Positions 15,620 through 25,277 are shown, counted from the first letter of the stretch. The stretch is 55,549 nt of DNA from JAAZFZ01 sp035647435 (GCA_035647435.1 DASRNM010000014.1:1-55549), one strand, 5' to 3'. A program made the numbers and translations. The notes: generated from the letters alone by a model not told the origin.

Positions 15620-17440
15620 TTGACTCAAAGAGAAGATGTAAGAAACATAGCAATAATAGCTCACGTTGATCACGGAAAAACGACATTGGTTGATGAGATG
15701 TTAAAGCAAAGTGGAATTTATCGAAAAAATGAACAGATTCAAGACAGAGTAATGGACTCGAATGACCTTGAAAGAGAGAGGGGAATAACAATTCTCTCAA
15801 AAAACACAGCAATCCATTACAAAGACACAAAAATAAACATTGTCGACACTCCCGGCCATGCTGATTTTGGTGGAGAGGTAGAGCGGATTCTAACGATGGT
15901 TGACGGCGTATTGCTGTTGGTTGATGCGTTTGAGGGCTGTATGCCACAGACAAGGTTTGTTCTTAAGAAGGCACTTGGTCTACAGAAAAAGGTTCTCGTT
16001 GTCATCAATAAGGTTGACAGACCGAATGTTCGCCCCCTAGATGTTATCGACGAAGTGCTCGATTTATTTATAGAGCTCGGTGCAAACGAGGAGCAAATTG
16101 AATTTCCCGTAGTTTTTGCCTCAGCTAAGGACGGCTATTCCTCACTTGACCATAAGGTGAGAGAGGGAGATATGAGGATTTTACTCGATGCAATTTTAGA
16201 GAACATAAGCCCACCTAAGGGTGACACACAAGCACCACTTCAAATTCTTTTTTCAAGCCTTGATTATGATGATTATATCGGAAGAATAGGTATCGGCAGG
16301 GTTGAAAGAGGTGCTATTTACAAAGGCAGTCAGGTTGCGCTTTGCAAAACCGACGGGTCGGTAGAGAATGTCAAGATATCCCGTCTTTATCAGTTTGAGG
16401 GGCTTCACAGAGTGGAAGTTGAAAAAGCAATAGCCGGCGATATAATATGCGTTTCGGGTATTGAGGGGATAAATATTGGTGAAACGGCTTGTGCTCCTGA
16501 ATCAATTGACCCTTTGCCGTTTATAAGAATAGATGAGCCGACAATATCTATGAATTTTCTTGTCAATGATAGTCCATTTGCAGGCAGGGAGGGCAAGTAT
16601 GTAACCTCCCGCAATATTCGTAACAGGATTTTTAAAGAGGTTGAAACGAACGTTAGCATGAGAGTGGAGGAAACGGGAACTACCGACACCTTCAAGGTTT
16701 CGGGCAGAGGTGAGCTTCACCTTTCGATTCTTATTGAAACAATGAGAAGGGAAGGGTATGAATTTCAGGTTTCCCGTCCGAAGGTTATATTTAAAGAAAT
16801 TAATGGGCAACTTCACGAGCCGATGGAGCTTTTGATTGTTGAAGTACCCGAACAATATGTCGGTGCGGTTATAGAAAAACTTGGTTCGAGAAAAGGCGAG
16901 GTTGAAAACATAGGTGCACGCGAGGGCGGAGCAACTCACCTTGAATTTAAAATACCTTCAAGAGGCCTTATCGGTTACCGCTCCGAATTCATGACCGACA
17001 CGAACGGAAACGGGATAATGAACCAGATTTTTCTGGGATATGAGCCCTACAAGGGCGATATTAAAGGCCGTGAGCGAGGTTCAATTGTCGTGCATGAAAC
17101 AGGCGTGAGCACAGGCTATGGTCTTTTTAATGCTCAAGAGAGAGGCAGGCTCCTTATAGGTCCGGGTGTTGAGGTGTATGAGGGCATGATTATTGGTGAG
17201 AGCGCAAAGAGTGAGGACGTTGTTTGCAATGTGTGCAGAAAAAAGCAGATGACAAATACTCGTGCGTCAGGCTCCGACGATGCACTTAGGTTAGTGCCAC
17301 ATACAACGTTGAGCCTTGAGCAGTCAATGGAGTTTATTAAAGATGACGAGCTTTTGGAGGTTACGCCAAAATCACTAAGGCTTCGCAAAAATGTGCTTTC
17401 AAAAGTAATAAGAATGAAAAAACAATTCAAAATCAAATAA
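15620..17440 (+). CDS. typA: Ribosome-associated translational GTPase TypA/BipA
   Basis: The 606-aa GTPase has AHVDHGKTT (P-loop), the ERGITILSKNTAI switch I block, DTPGHADFGGEV, and NKVDR. The elongation factor-like domains follow, and the BipA-specific C-terminal domain contains SRGLIGYRSEFMTDTNG. It acts on the ribosome, probably in 50S assembly and stress adaptation. Translation starts at TTG, eight bases after AGGTG. ribF begins 18 bases after its stop, so the two are probably co-transcribed. Confidence 0.95.
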   Translation: MTQREDVRNIAIIAHVDHGKTTLVDEMLKQSGIYRKNEQIQDRVMDSNDLERERGITILSKNTAIHYKDTKINIVDTPGHADFGGEVERILTMVDGVLLLVDAFEGCMPQTRFVLKKALGLQKKVLVVINKVDRPNVRPLDVIDEVLDLFIELGANEEQIEFPVVFASAKDGYSSLDHKVREGDMRILLDAILENISPPKGDTQAPLQILFSSLDYDDYIGRIGIGRVERGAIYKGSQVALCKTDGSVENVKISRLYQFEGLHRVEVEKAIAGDIICVSGIEGINIGETACAPESIDPLPFIRIDEPTISMNFLVNDSPFAGREGKYVTSRNIRNRIFKEVETNVSMRVEETGTTDTFKVSGRGELHLSILIETMRREGYEFQVSRPKVIFKEINGQLHEPMELLIVEVPEQYVGAVIEKLGSRKGEVENIGAREGGATHLEFKIPSRGLIGYRSEFMTDTNGNGIMNQIFLGYEPYKGDIKGRERGSIVVHETGVSTGYGLFNAQERGRLLIGPGVEVYEGMIIGESAKSEDVVCNVCRKKQMTNTRASGSDDALRLVPHTTLSLEQSMEFIKDDELLEVTPKSLRLRKNVLSKVIRMKKQFKIK

Positions 17441-17458
17441 ACAACGGATGTGTTTATC

Positions 17459-18367
17459 ATGTATAAAAGGAAGAAGGCGCCTTGTGCGGTTGCGTTGGGT
17501 TGCTTTGACGGATTGCACAAGGGACATATGGCTGTGGTTAGGGCTGCTCTATCCTTTAAGGATAGGGGCTTTGCCCCGCATGTTCTGTTGTTTGATATTC
17601 ACCCTCAAAAAATACTCAACGGTGGGCCCCCTCCTGAGTTGCTAACGCTCGAAAACCAGAAATCAATTGTGAAAGAGCTCGGGTTAGAGCCGATGATTGT
17701 AAAGTTTGAGAAAATATGCAAAATGTCGCCCGAAAAGTTTGTTTTGGACTTTTTGGTAAAAAAGCATAACGTCGCTGCTATTTGCTGTGGCTATAACTAT
17801 CACTTCGGCTCAAACGGGTTGGGAGACGTAAAAACGCTTGAAAAAATTTGCACATCAAATGACATAGAGTTAAGAATTGCTTCAAAGGTAGAGTATAAGG
17901 GCTCGGCGATAAGTTCTACCCGCATCAGGCAAGCAATAGTTCAGGGGGAAATTGAAGATGCAAACGCTATGCTTGGCAGATGCTTCTTTTATGACTTTAC
18001 GGTCGTCAGCGGTGACAAAATAGGTCGCCTTATAGGCTCCCCAACAATCAATCAGCATTTCCCGAAAAGGTTTATTGTGCCGAAATTCGGAGTGTATGCA
18101 TCAAAAACATATGTAAATGGTAGCTGGCAAGCCTCTGTTACAAACATAGGCAGAAGGCCATCGTTTGCCTCTGATGAATTGAGAAGCGAAACCTGTATAC
18201 TTGGGTTTTCAGGTGATTTGTATAAAACCAATACAACTGTTTGCCTTTTGAAATATTTAAGGGGTGAAGAGAAGTTTGCTAATCTTGACGAGTTAAAGGC
18301 ACAAATAAAAAAAGATTCAGCTAGCGCACTTAAAGTATTTGAAAAGAAAAGGTACAATATAACATAA
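17459..18367 (+). CDS. ribF: Bifunctional riboflavin kinase / FAD synthetase
   Basis: The 302-aa enzyme makes FMN and then FAD. The N-terminal adenylyltransferase domain has GCFDGLHKGHM and the SSTRIRQAI block. The C-terminal riboflavin kinase domain has GRLIGSPTIN and a later NIGRRPSF. I preferred the ATG to an in-frame GTG nine bases upstream on ribosome-site spacing, but either is possible. It follows typA and ends in a hairpin terminator that overlaps the stop codon. Confidence 0.93.
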   Translation: MYKRKKAPCAVALGCFDGLHKGHMAVVRAALSFKDRGFAPHVLLFDIHPQKILNGGPPPELLTLENQKSIVKELGLEPMIVKFEKICKMSPEKFVLDFLVKKHNVAAICCGYNYHFGSNGLGDVKTLEKICTSNDIELRIASKVEYKGSAISSTRIRQAIVQGEIEDANAMLGRCFFYDFTVVSGDKIGRLIGSPTINQHFPKRFIVPKFGVYASKTYVNGSWQASVTNIGRRPSFASDELRSETCILGFSGDLYKTNTTVCLLKYLRGEEKFANLDELKAQIKKDSASALKVFEKKRYNIT

Positions 18368-18401
18368 AAACCAGCCCCCTTTGATAAGAAGAGCTGGTTT
18401 T
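18367..18401 (+). terminator. Terminator of typA-ribF
   Basis: AAAACCAGC and GCTGGTTTT form a 9-bp stem around a 17-nt loop. The stem begins in the last base of the ribF stop codon. It may also serve the convergent 103-aa gene. Confidence 0.65.
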
Positions 18402-18426
18402 GCGTATTATGTTTCGCGCGTGGTGC

Positions 18427-18738
18427 TTAACCGACCTTTTTGCCGTCTTTAAGCTTAATTTTTCCTATATAGGGGACCTTGAGAAATCCGTTAACAACGT
18501 CATCTTCAAATGTCAACGAAATAGGAACATCTTTTCCTTTAAGCATAGAAATGTTACCGACCGCTGTTAAGGTGTTGCCCTCTTCCTTGACATCCTTGAC
18601 CAAGATTTCGGGGATGTCTTCGCCCGGGATTTCAACCTCAAAACCGTATTCACCGTTGTTGTCGAAAATCTTAATTTTGGCGTCGCCCTTGAAAAACATT
18701 GTGTCAACATTGAAACTCCAAGTACCTATACCTATCAT
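18427..18738 (-). CDS. Small conserved-looking protein, 103 aa, unknown function
   Basis: The product is rich in alternating hydrophobic and charged residues, with short turns such as FDNNGEYGFEVEIPGED, and is predicted by eye to be all beta strand. It has no signal peptide, no membrane segment and no cysteine. The start follows GGGAG by about 10 nt. It is convergent with ribF and divergent from the AraC-type gene. I do not recognise the family; a lipid- or ligand-binding small barrel would fit but is a guess. Confidence 0.6.
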   Translation of the reverse strand: MIGIGTWSFNVDTMFFKGDAKIKIFDNNGEYGFEVEIPGEDIPEILVKDVKEEGNTLTAVGNISMLKGKDVPISLTFEDDVVNGFLKVPYIGKIKLKDGKKVG

Positions 18739-18813
18739 AATGTTAAATCTCCCTTATTATATTTACCAATTAAGGTATTTTTAGAAATTTTATCACTTTT
18801 TTCCGAATCGGTA

Positions 18814-18841
18814 TTGTATAAATCATTGATTTTGTTATAAT
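18814..18841 (+). promoter_or_regulatory. Putative promoter of the AraC-type gene
   Basis: TTGTAT is followed by a 16-nt spacer and a perfect TATAAT, 18 nt upstream of the start codon and just ahead of an AAGGGGTGG ribosome-binding site. Confidence 0.5.
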
Positions 18842-18859
18842 CAAATAAGGGGTGGTGTA

Positions 18860-19243
18860 ATGATTGACAGCAAACCCAAAGGATTGCGCAAGCGTTCAGT
18901 GATTAAAAGCGATATAGTCAAAGACATTGACGAATATGTTTCTGAGCATATATGTGAAAAAATAGTTGTAATTGAAATAGCTGAGCATCTTCAGAAGAAC
19001 CCAAGTTATCTTAACTATAAATTTAAATTGAGAACGGGTCTGTGTATAACCGAGTATATCCAAAGAAAGAAAATTGGTGAAGCTAAAAAAAGGTTGATAC
19101 AAACCGACAACACAATAACAGAGATATGTACAGAACTTTCATATTATGACCAAAGTCATTTTATAAGGTGTTTTAAAAAAGAAACAGGTTTAACACCGTT
19201 GCGGTATAGAGAGTTGAACCTTGCAAACTCAGAGCTTTCATAG
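18860..19243 (+). CDS. Stand-alone AraC-type DNA-binding protein
   Basis: The 127-aa protein is almost entirely an AraC/XylS double helix-turn-helix domain (about residues 20-120). The second helix-turn-helix ends in the family pattern of SYYDQSHFIRCFKKETGLTPLRYR. There is no effector-binding or receiver domain, so it resembles the short SoxS/MarA class, whose activity is set by its amount. It lies 93 nt upstream of the polysaccharide locus in the same direction, and may control it; this is inference from position only. Confidence 0.82.
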   Translation: MIDSKPKGLRKRSVIKSDIVKDIDEYVSEHICEKIVVIEIAEHLQKNPSYLNYKFKLRTGLCITEYIQRKKIGEAKKRLIQTDNTITEICTELSYYDQSHFIRCFKKETGLTPLRYRELNLANSELS

Positions 19244-19336
19244 TGCTTAGGCCGCTAGTTTTATGCCTGAATAGACATAAAATAAAATTGTATTAGAAAA
19301 ATACAGTGTGCGACCTCTTGAGGAGAGAAAATATAA

Positions 19337-21217
19337 ATGAGAAAAATGGTTATGGGAATTGGAATTAAAAAAACATTACTTGCGCTTGGCGATGCAATAC
19401 TATTGAATTTCAGCTTCTTTTTTATTACATACATGTATTTTGACTCAAACCCACCGCCTGACATTGTAGGTGCTTTGATAGGCAGAAGCCTTTATGTAAC
19501 GATATCATTTTTGATTTTATTTTGGGGCTTTGGCCTTTACAACAGCATTTGGAAATATGCTGGGTTTAATGAGGTAATTCAAAGCGTTATTGCGGTTGCA
19601 GTCGGTAGCGTTGCCAGTGTTGGAATAGATAAAGCAGGCAATTACCTCGAACTGTCCAATATGGTCAATTTTCCGCCGTTAGTCTATTTTAGCAGCATGA
19701 TGCTTAACATTTTACTAATCAGCTCATTGAGGCTCTCTTATAGGGCACTTAGAAGATATGTAAACAGTGAAAAAGGTTTGTTGAAAAAAAGCATCAGAGG
19801 AAAAAGAATAATGATAATAGGTGCTGGCGACATGGGCATGATTATTTTTAAAGATTTAGACACACAGGGCTATCGCCGAGGCAAACCCGTCATTTTTGTT
19901 GATGACAAGAAAGGCAAGCAGGGCAGAACGCTTTGCGGGGTGCCCGTTCGTGGCGGATGCGAAAAAATACCCGAGCTTGTGAACAAATACAAGGTTGATG
20001 AAATAATATTTGCTATTCCCTCTGCAACAAACGAAAGAAAATCACAAATAATGCAAATTGCAATGAAAACAAAGTGCACGTTAAAAACAGCAGCGTCCTT
20101 GTCTGAACTTGCAAACTTTAAACCTGGAATACAAAAGGTTAGAAAAGTAGAGATTTCGGACCTTCTATCCCGTCCGGAGGTCACGCTTGACACACAAATA
20201 TGCAAATATTTAAAAGGGCAGACTGTTTTGGTAACAGGCGGAGGTGGCTCAATAGGGAGCGAAATTTGTCGCCAGGTTGCAAAATATGGTCCGTCAACAA
20301 TAATTATTTTTGATATATATGAAAACAATGCGTTCTATCTCAAAAACAGCATTGACTATGAATATGAAGGGTTCCCTGATGTTCAGATAAGAATCGGCTC
20401 TGTACAGGACGAAAAAAGATTGCGTGAAGTTTTTGAGGAGTTTCGCCCTTCGGTTGTTTTTCATGCGGCCGCACACAAGCATGTGCCGCTTATGGAGGAA
20501 AACCCTTGCGAGGCTATTAAGAACAATATTTTCGGTACATATAATACGGCGACGGTTGCGAGAGATTATGCAGTCAAAAACTTCGTAATTTTATCAACAG
20601 ACAAAGCGGTCAACCCGGCAAATGTTATGGGCGCGACAAAAAGGGTGACGGAGCTGATTGTTCAGTATTTTGATTCTATTTCGCCTAAAACTAAGTTTGC
20701 CGCAGTCAGATTCGGCAATGTTTTGGGTTCAAACGGGAGTGTAATACCTATCTTCAAGGAGCAAATCGAAAGAGGCGGCCCTGTAACGGTTACTGATGCA
20801 AATATAACCCGTTTCTTTATGACAATACCTGAAGCGGCACAGCTTGTTGTGCAGGCGGGCGGACTCTCAAAAGGTGGAGAGGTATTTGTTCTTGATATGG
20901 GAGAGCCTGTCAAGATATTGGAACTTGCTGAGAACATAATAAGGCTTTCTGGCTATGAGCCGTACACAGATATTGAGATTGCTTTCACTGGGCTTCGTCC
21001 AGGGGAAAAGCTTTATGAAGAACTGTCTCTTAATGAGGAGGTAACAAAGAAAATGACAGCAAACAACAAAATATTTGTTACCGCACCGATAGATTTTAAC
21101 CATGAGTTGCTGTTAAAAACACTTGATGATATGAGAGTGGCAGCTCAAGACAATGTGAGAAGTTTACTCAAAAAAATTGTTCCCAACTATGTTCAGCATA
21201 ATGGAAACGATAATTAA
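19337..21217 (+). CDS. Membrane-bound nucleotide-sugar 4,6-dehydratase (PglF/EpsC/CapD type)
   Basis: The 626-aa protein has four N-terminal membrane segments (about residues 10-130), a first nucleotide-binding domain (IIGAGDMGMIIF), and a C-terminal SDR domain starting TGGGGSIGSEIC. The active site has NVMGATKR, with Met where Tyr usually stands, typical of UDP-GlcNAc 4,6-dehydratases. It should make a UDP-4-keto-6-deoxy sugar at the membrane. It is the first gene of the polysaccharide locus, with GAGGAGAG ahead of its ATG. The partner aminotransferase is the last gene of the locus, some 16 kb away; together they suggest a UDP-4-amino-sugar. Confidence 0.9.
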   Translation: MRKMVMGIGIKKTLLALGDAILLNFSFFFITYMYFDSNPPPDIVGALIGRSLYVTISFLILFWGFGLYNSIWKYAGFNEVIQSVIAVAVGSVASVGIDKAGNYLELSNMVNFPPLVYFSSMMLNILLISSLRLSYRALRRYVNSEKGLLKKSIRGKRIMIIGAGDMGMIIFKDLDTQGYRRGKPVIFVDDKKGKQGRTLCGVPVRGGCEKIPELVNKYKVDEIIFAIPSATNERKSQIMQIAMKTKCTLKTAASLSELANFKPGIQKVRKVEISDLLSRPEVTLDTQICKYLKGQTVLVTGGGGSIGSEICRQVAKYGPSTIIIFDIYENNAFYLKNSIDYEYEGFPDVQIRIGSVQDEKRLREVFEEFRPSVVFHAAAHKHVPLMEENPCEAIKNNIFGTYNTATVARDYAVKNFVILSTDKAVNPANVMGATKRVTELIVQYFDSISPKTKFAAVRFGNVLGSNGSVIPIFKEQIERGGPVTVTDANITRFFMTIPEAAQLVVQAGGLSKGGEVFVLDMGEPVKILELAENIIRLSGYEPYTDIEIAFTGLRPGEKLYEELSLNEEVTKKMTANNKIFVTAPIDFNHELLLKTLDDMRVAAQDNVRSLLKKIVPNYVQHNGNDN

Positions 21218-21261
21218 GAATTAATATAACACGATGCAGTTGTTGAAGGGGGATGATATAA

Positions 21262-21903
21262 TTGTATCGATACATAAAAAGACTTTTTGATTTAGTGTTT
21301 TCAATATTGATATTAATTGCAATGTCTCCTGTTTTTCTTTTGGTATCTCTTGCACTTATTATTTGCCACGACGGCCCCGTGTTGTTTAAGCAGAAGCGCC
21401 CAGGCAAGGGTGGCAAAATATTCACTGTTTATAAGTTCAGAACAATGAAAACTCAAACACATAAAGACGGCATTGAGCTTTCAGATATGGAGAGGATAAC
21501 AGGTGTAGGCAAAGTTCTCAGAGCTTTAAGTATTGACGAGTTGCCACAGTTGTTAAACGTGCTTAAAGGCGAAATGAGTTTTATCGGCCCGAGACCTTTG
21601 CTTGATGAATACATGACCAAATATAATGAGCGACAACAAAGACGGCATGAGATTTTGCCCGGAATAACGGGTTGGGCGCAAATCAACGGAAGAAACTCGA
21701 TATCATGGTCAGAAAGATTTGAACTTGATATTTGGTATGTTGACAATATGAGTTTTTGGGTTGATTTTAAAATAGTGTTTAAGACATTTGGGAACATAAT
21801 CAAAAAAGATGGTATAAATACAAACGCAAATGTTACTATGGAGCGTTTCATGGGTAGTTCCGACAGTATGGAGAAAGTACACATTAATACAAACTTATTT
21901 TGA
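21262..21903 (+). CDS. Initiating sugar-phosphate transferase (EpsL/PglC/WcaJ family)
   Basis: The 213-aa enzyme has the N-terminal membrane-embedded helix, then KRPGKGGKIFTVYKFRTM, LSIDELPQLLNVLKGEMSFIGPRPLL and the PGITGWAQINGRN block, all hallmarks of polyprenyl-phosphate sugar-1-phosphate transferases. It should load the first sugar phosphate onto undecaprenyl phosphate. Translation starts at TTG behind AAGGGGG, because the ATG nine bases earlier runs straight into a stop. It is the short, single-domain form lacking the N-terminal domain of WcaJ. Confidence 0.92.
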   Translation: MYRYIKRLFDLVFSILILIAMSPVFLLVSLALIICHDGPVLFKQKRPGKGGKIFTVYKFRTMKTQTHKDGIELSDMERITGVGKVLRALSIDELPQLLNVLKGEMSFIGPRPLLDEYMTKYNERQQRRHEILPGITGWAQINGRNSISWSERFELDIWYVDNMSFWVDFKIVFKTFGNIIKKDGINTNANVTMERFMGSSDSMEKVHINTNLF

Positions 21904-21923
21904 AAGAGGAAGGGGAGAGTTTT

Positions 21924-23075
21924 GTGAAGAAAGTGCTTTTTGTCGCAACTGTTTCACAACACTTTTTCTATTTTCATCAACCTTGTTTTGAGCTTTTTAA
22001 CAAGTGGGGGTGGGAGGTTCATGTTGCATGCTCTGGCGACTTTCCGCTTAATTTTGTAGATGAGCGGCATGATATCCCGTTTTCACGCTCTCCATTCTCA
22101 GTACATAACATTCAGGCCTATGGGGCATTGAAAAAGATTATAGATTCAAATAAATATGATATTATACATTGTCACACTCCCGTTGGTGGTGCAATAACCA
22201 GGATTGCTGCGAGAAACTCAAGAAAAAGCGGCACAAGAGTTATCTACACTGCCCACGGTTTTCATTTTTTTAAGGGTGCTTCGTTTTTAAACTGGTGCCT
22301 TTATTACCCGATTGAATCGCTGCTTTCTCGAGACACAGATTGCCTTATAACCATCAACGACGAGGATTATGAGATAGCGCAAAAAAGACTCCACAGCGCA
22401 AGAGTAGACTATATTCACGGCGTCGGCTGTGACAACTCAAGATTTCATAAAGCTAACGAAGAAAAGAAGAGGGAAATAAGGCGTACGCTTGGTTATAAAG
22501 ATGATGAGTTTTTAATGATTTATGTTGCTGAACTCAATAAAAACAAAAACCAATCAATGCTTATCAAGGCTGTAAAACAGGTAAGAAGAAGCTATCCAAA
22601 TGTTAGACTTTTGCTTGTCGGCCCCGACAACTTCTGCGGAACACATAGGGAGTTTGCAAAAAGAATCAACGCAATAGATGGCATTGACTTTTTGGGAACA
22701 AGAAACGATGTAGAGTATCTTTTGAATGCTTGCGACATTGCTGTTGCGTCCAGCTTTAGGGAGGGCCTGCCCGTCAACATAATGGAAGCGATGTCATGCG
22801 GCCTGCCTGTTGTTGCAACCGATAACAGAGGGCACAGGGCTTTGGTGAACGACGGAACAACAGGGTTTCTTGTCGATATAAACGACTATTTGTCGATGTC
22901 CCTTAAAATTGAAACCTTAATGAAAGAAAAAGGATTATACAACCTTATGTCGGAAAATGCGTTGAAGGCGGTTGAACCGTTTTTCAAAAGCAATGTTTTG
23001 ACCGAGCTGGAAAGTATATACACAAAATATGATGATGTGGTTGCGTCCACACATGAAAAAGCGGAGGTAAAGTGA
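21924..23075 (+). CDS. Glycosyltransferase, GT4 family (EpsD/PglA-like)
   Basis: The 383-aa GT-B protein opens with KKVLFVATVSQHFFYFHQP and contains TAHGFHFFKGA and a late FREGLPVNIMEAMSCGLPVVAT block, the GT4 donor-site pattern with its E-x7-E. The HGFHFFKG signature is shared with PglA and EpsD-type enzymes, which add the second sugar to the lipid-linked primer. I start it at a GTG six bases after AGGGGAG; an in-frame TTG overlapping the previous stop is the alternative. Confidence 0.87.
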   Translation: MKKVLFVATVSQHFFYFHQPCFELFNKWGWEVHVACSGDFPLNFVDERHDIPFSRSPFSVHNIQAYGALKKIIDSNKYDIIHCHTPVGGAITRIAARNSRKSGTRVIYTAHGFHFFKGASFLNWCLYYPIESLLSRDTDCLITINDEDYEIAQKRLHSARVDYIHGVGCDNSRFHKANEEKKREIRRTLGYKDDEFLMIYVAELNKNKNQSMLIKAVKQVRRSYPNVRLLLVGPDNFCGTHREFAKRINAIDGIDFLGTRNDVEYLLNACDIAVASSFREGLPVNIMEAMSCGLPVVATDNRGHRALVNDGTTGFLVDINDYLSMSLKIETLMKEKGLYNLMSENALKAVEPFFKSNVLTELESIYTKYDDVVASTHEKAEVK

Positions 23076-24184
23076 TGTCTGTAGTCCGTGTGCTGCATGT
23101 GTTCCACTCAATGAATTGTGGCGGAGCAGAAACGCTGATAATGAATGTTTACAGAAATTTAGACCGCTCAAAAATTCAATTTGATTTTCTTGTCAATTAC
23201 TTTGACGATATGTTCTACGAAAAAGAAATTGAAAAGCTCGGCGGCAAGATTTACAGAATGAAATTTCTCACACAAGTAACTCCACCGATTTATGAAAGAC
23301 AGCTTTATAGATTTTTCAAAAGTCATCCCGAATATAAAACTGTTCATTCTCACCTTGAAACAACAACGGGGATTATTTTAAAACAGGCTAAAAAAGCAGG
23401 GGTACCAAAAAGAATTGCACATAGCCATAATTCACGCTTTACTAGAGAAGGAATACTTGCAGTTGCGGAAAACATTTATAAAAGTTATTGCCGCAAGAAG
23501 ATTGCCCCGAACGCAACAGAGCTTTTAAGTTGTTCGGATAAGGCGAGCAAATGGCTTTATGGCGACAAAAGTGCGCAAGCAACGATTATAAAAAACGGTA
23601 TAGAGTCCGAAAAATATGCTTATGATGAAGCTGTAAGAATAAGAGTCAGACAACAGCTCGGAATTGATAATAACACAAAAGTTTTAGGGCACGTGGGTAG
23701 ATTTAACGATCAGAAAAACCACCAATTTTTAATAGATATATTTGAGCAGTACAGAAAACATGATGATAATTGTGTTTTGATTTTGGTTGGTGAAGGTGAC
23801 CTCAAGCAGGCAATTAAACAGAAGGTTAAAAGCAAAGGTCTTGAAAGCAGTGTGGAGTTTTTGGGTTTAAGAAGCGATGTCAATGAAGTTTTGCAAGGCT
23901 TTGATATTTTTTTGTTGCCGTCATTGTTTGAAGGTTTGCCGTTAGTAATTGTCGAAGCACAGGCGTCAGGGTTGCCCTGCCTTACGGCAGACACGATTTC
24001 ACCTCTTTCCGATTTGGGCTGTGGTCTTGTCGAGTTTTTGCCAATAGACAATGTAGACACATGGGCAAAAAAAATTACAAGTATCCACAAAGAAAGAAAA
24101 GTTACAACCGAGCAGATTAAGAAAGCAGGATATGATATAATCAGTACTGCAAAAATACTTGAAAAGATTTATTTTGATGTCTGA
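23075..24184 (+). CDS. Glycosyltransferase, GT4 family (EpsF-like)
   Basis: The 369-aa protein has the N-terminal HVFHSMNCGGAETLIMN block of EpsF-like enzymes and the C-terminal LFEGLPLVIVEAQASGLPC donor-binding E-x7-E motif. It should add a sugar to the growing lipid-linked repeat unit at the cytoplasmic face. The ATG overlaps the previous stop by one base (TGATG), with GGAGG upstream; a GTG three bases earlier is the alternative. Translational coupling is likely. Confidence 0.88.
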   Translation: MSVVRVLHVFHSMNCGGAETLIMNVYRNLDRSKIQFDFLVNYFDDMFYEKEIEKLGGKIYRMKFLTQVTPPIYERQLYRFFKSHPEYKTVHSHLETTTGIILKQAKKAGVPKRIAHSHNSRFTREGILAVAENIYKSYCRKKIAPNATELLSCSDKASKWLYGDKSAQATIIKNGIESEKYAYDEAVRIRVRQQLGIDNNTKVLGHVGRFNDQKNHQFLIDIFEQYRKHDDNCVLILVGEGDLKQAIKQKVKSKGLESSVEFLGLRSDVNEVLQGFDIFLLPSLFEGLPLVIVEAQASGLPCLTADTISPLSDLGCGLVEFLPIDNVDTWAKKITSIHKERKVTTEQIKKAGYDIISTAKILEKIYFDV

Positions 24185-24203
24185 AGGAGTTGGGGTAAGA
24201 CCA

Positions 24204-25277
24204 ATGAAATGTGTTGTTAAATTCAGTGGGGTTCCCTTGCATTTATATCAGATAATTGCGGGCTTTACTCTGTTGGAAAGAAAAGGCGAAATAGAGCTGA
24301 AAACTGAAAGACTTAAACCCGACGACGAGGACATTTTGCCATATAATATGCTTGAAGTTGTTATGGACTCAAAGCGTATAATATACGATATGAATGACGG
24401 TTATGATAACTTGTCTATCAATCAAGGGGATTGGAGAGAGCTTTACAATGGGCTCCTCGACAGGTGTGATTACCTTTTCAAACGTAGCTTTAATGCGCAA
24501 ATGAACGCACAATTAAAAAACTTCCATAAAATTAAAATGACAGCACCGAATTTTTTTGTTACAATAAAAGGCAACCTTGCACATTTGCCCGTTCCTTGCG
24601 ACCCTAAAAAAGAACAATTTAAGAAGCTTGTCAGAATGGTGCCGGGCACAGAGTTTTATAATGGCCACTGTTATGAAGAAAATTTTAAAGCACAACCTAT
24701 TGCAAACAAAAACCCGAAAATCTTGTTTATGGCGAGGCTATGGGATCCTAAAGGGGAATTTGAAGGGCAACTCAATGAAGAAAAAAGCGAGGAAAGATTT
24801 CAGATTAACGAAGACCGAGCAAAATGTATTCGTCTTTGCAAAAAGGAGTTCGGTAGCAAGTTTTTTGGTGGCATAACTCCATCTGAATTTGCAAGAAGGG
24901 AATACAATGATGTGGTGCTCGGCGACACCTCTGTTTACAGAAAAGATGCATATTTGAAGCACATGAAAAGCTTTGATATTCACATTTCGACAATGGGTTT
25001 GCACAAGTCTACTGGGTGGAAATTTGCTGAATATTTAGCCGCCTCAAAGGCAATAGTCTGCGAGCCGCTTTTTTATGAATCGAGTGGTAATCTAAGTGAT
25101 GGCAAGAACTATTTGTCGTTTCGCAATGAAACGGAGTGTGTCGAAAAGATAAATGAACTCCTGCAAGCCGAAAGGCGACATGAGATGATGGTTGCAAATA
25201 GTGAGTATTACGATGAGAATATGAAATGCGAAAGGCTTGTGAGAAACACCTTGAATGAGGTTGAAAGAAGTGGTTGA
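24204..25277 (+). CDS. Putative glycosyltransferase-like protein, poorly characterised
   Basis: The 357-aa protein has no strong family match that I can name. Its C-terminal third looks like the donor domain of a GT-B enzyme: HISTMGLHKSTGWKFAEYLAAS, then KAIVCEPL, and a FRNETECVEKINELL helix. The N-terminal half (KFSGVPLHLYQ, later DMNDGYDNL) is unusual. Its place inside the polysaccharide operon supports a sugar-transfer role. The ATG with GGGG eight bases upstream was chosen; other in-frame starts lie inside the previous gene. It overlaps the following GT2 gene by 23 bases. Confidence 0.65.
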   Translation: MKCVVKFSGVPLHLYQIIAGFTLLERKGEIELKTERLKPDDEDILPYNMLEVVMDSKRIIYDMNDGYDNLSINQGDWRELYNGLLDRCDYLFKRSFNAQMNAQLKNFHKIKMTAPNFFVTIKGNLAHLPVPCDPKKEQFKKLVRMVPGTEFYNGHCYEENFKAQPIANKNPKILFMARLWDPKGEFEGQLNEEKSEERFQINEDRAKCIRLCKKEFGSKFFGGITPSEFARREYNDVVLGDTSVYRKDAYLKHMKSFDIHISTMGLHKSTGWKFAEYLAASKAIVCEPLFYESSGNLSDGKNYLSFRNETECVEKINELLQAERRHEMMVANSEYYDENMKCERLVRNTLNEVERSG

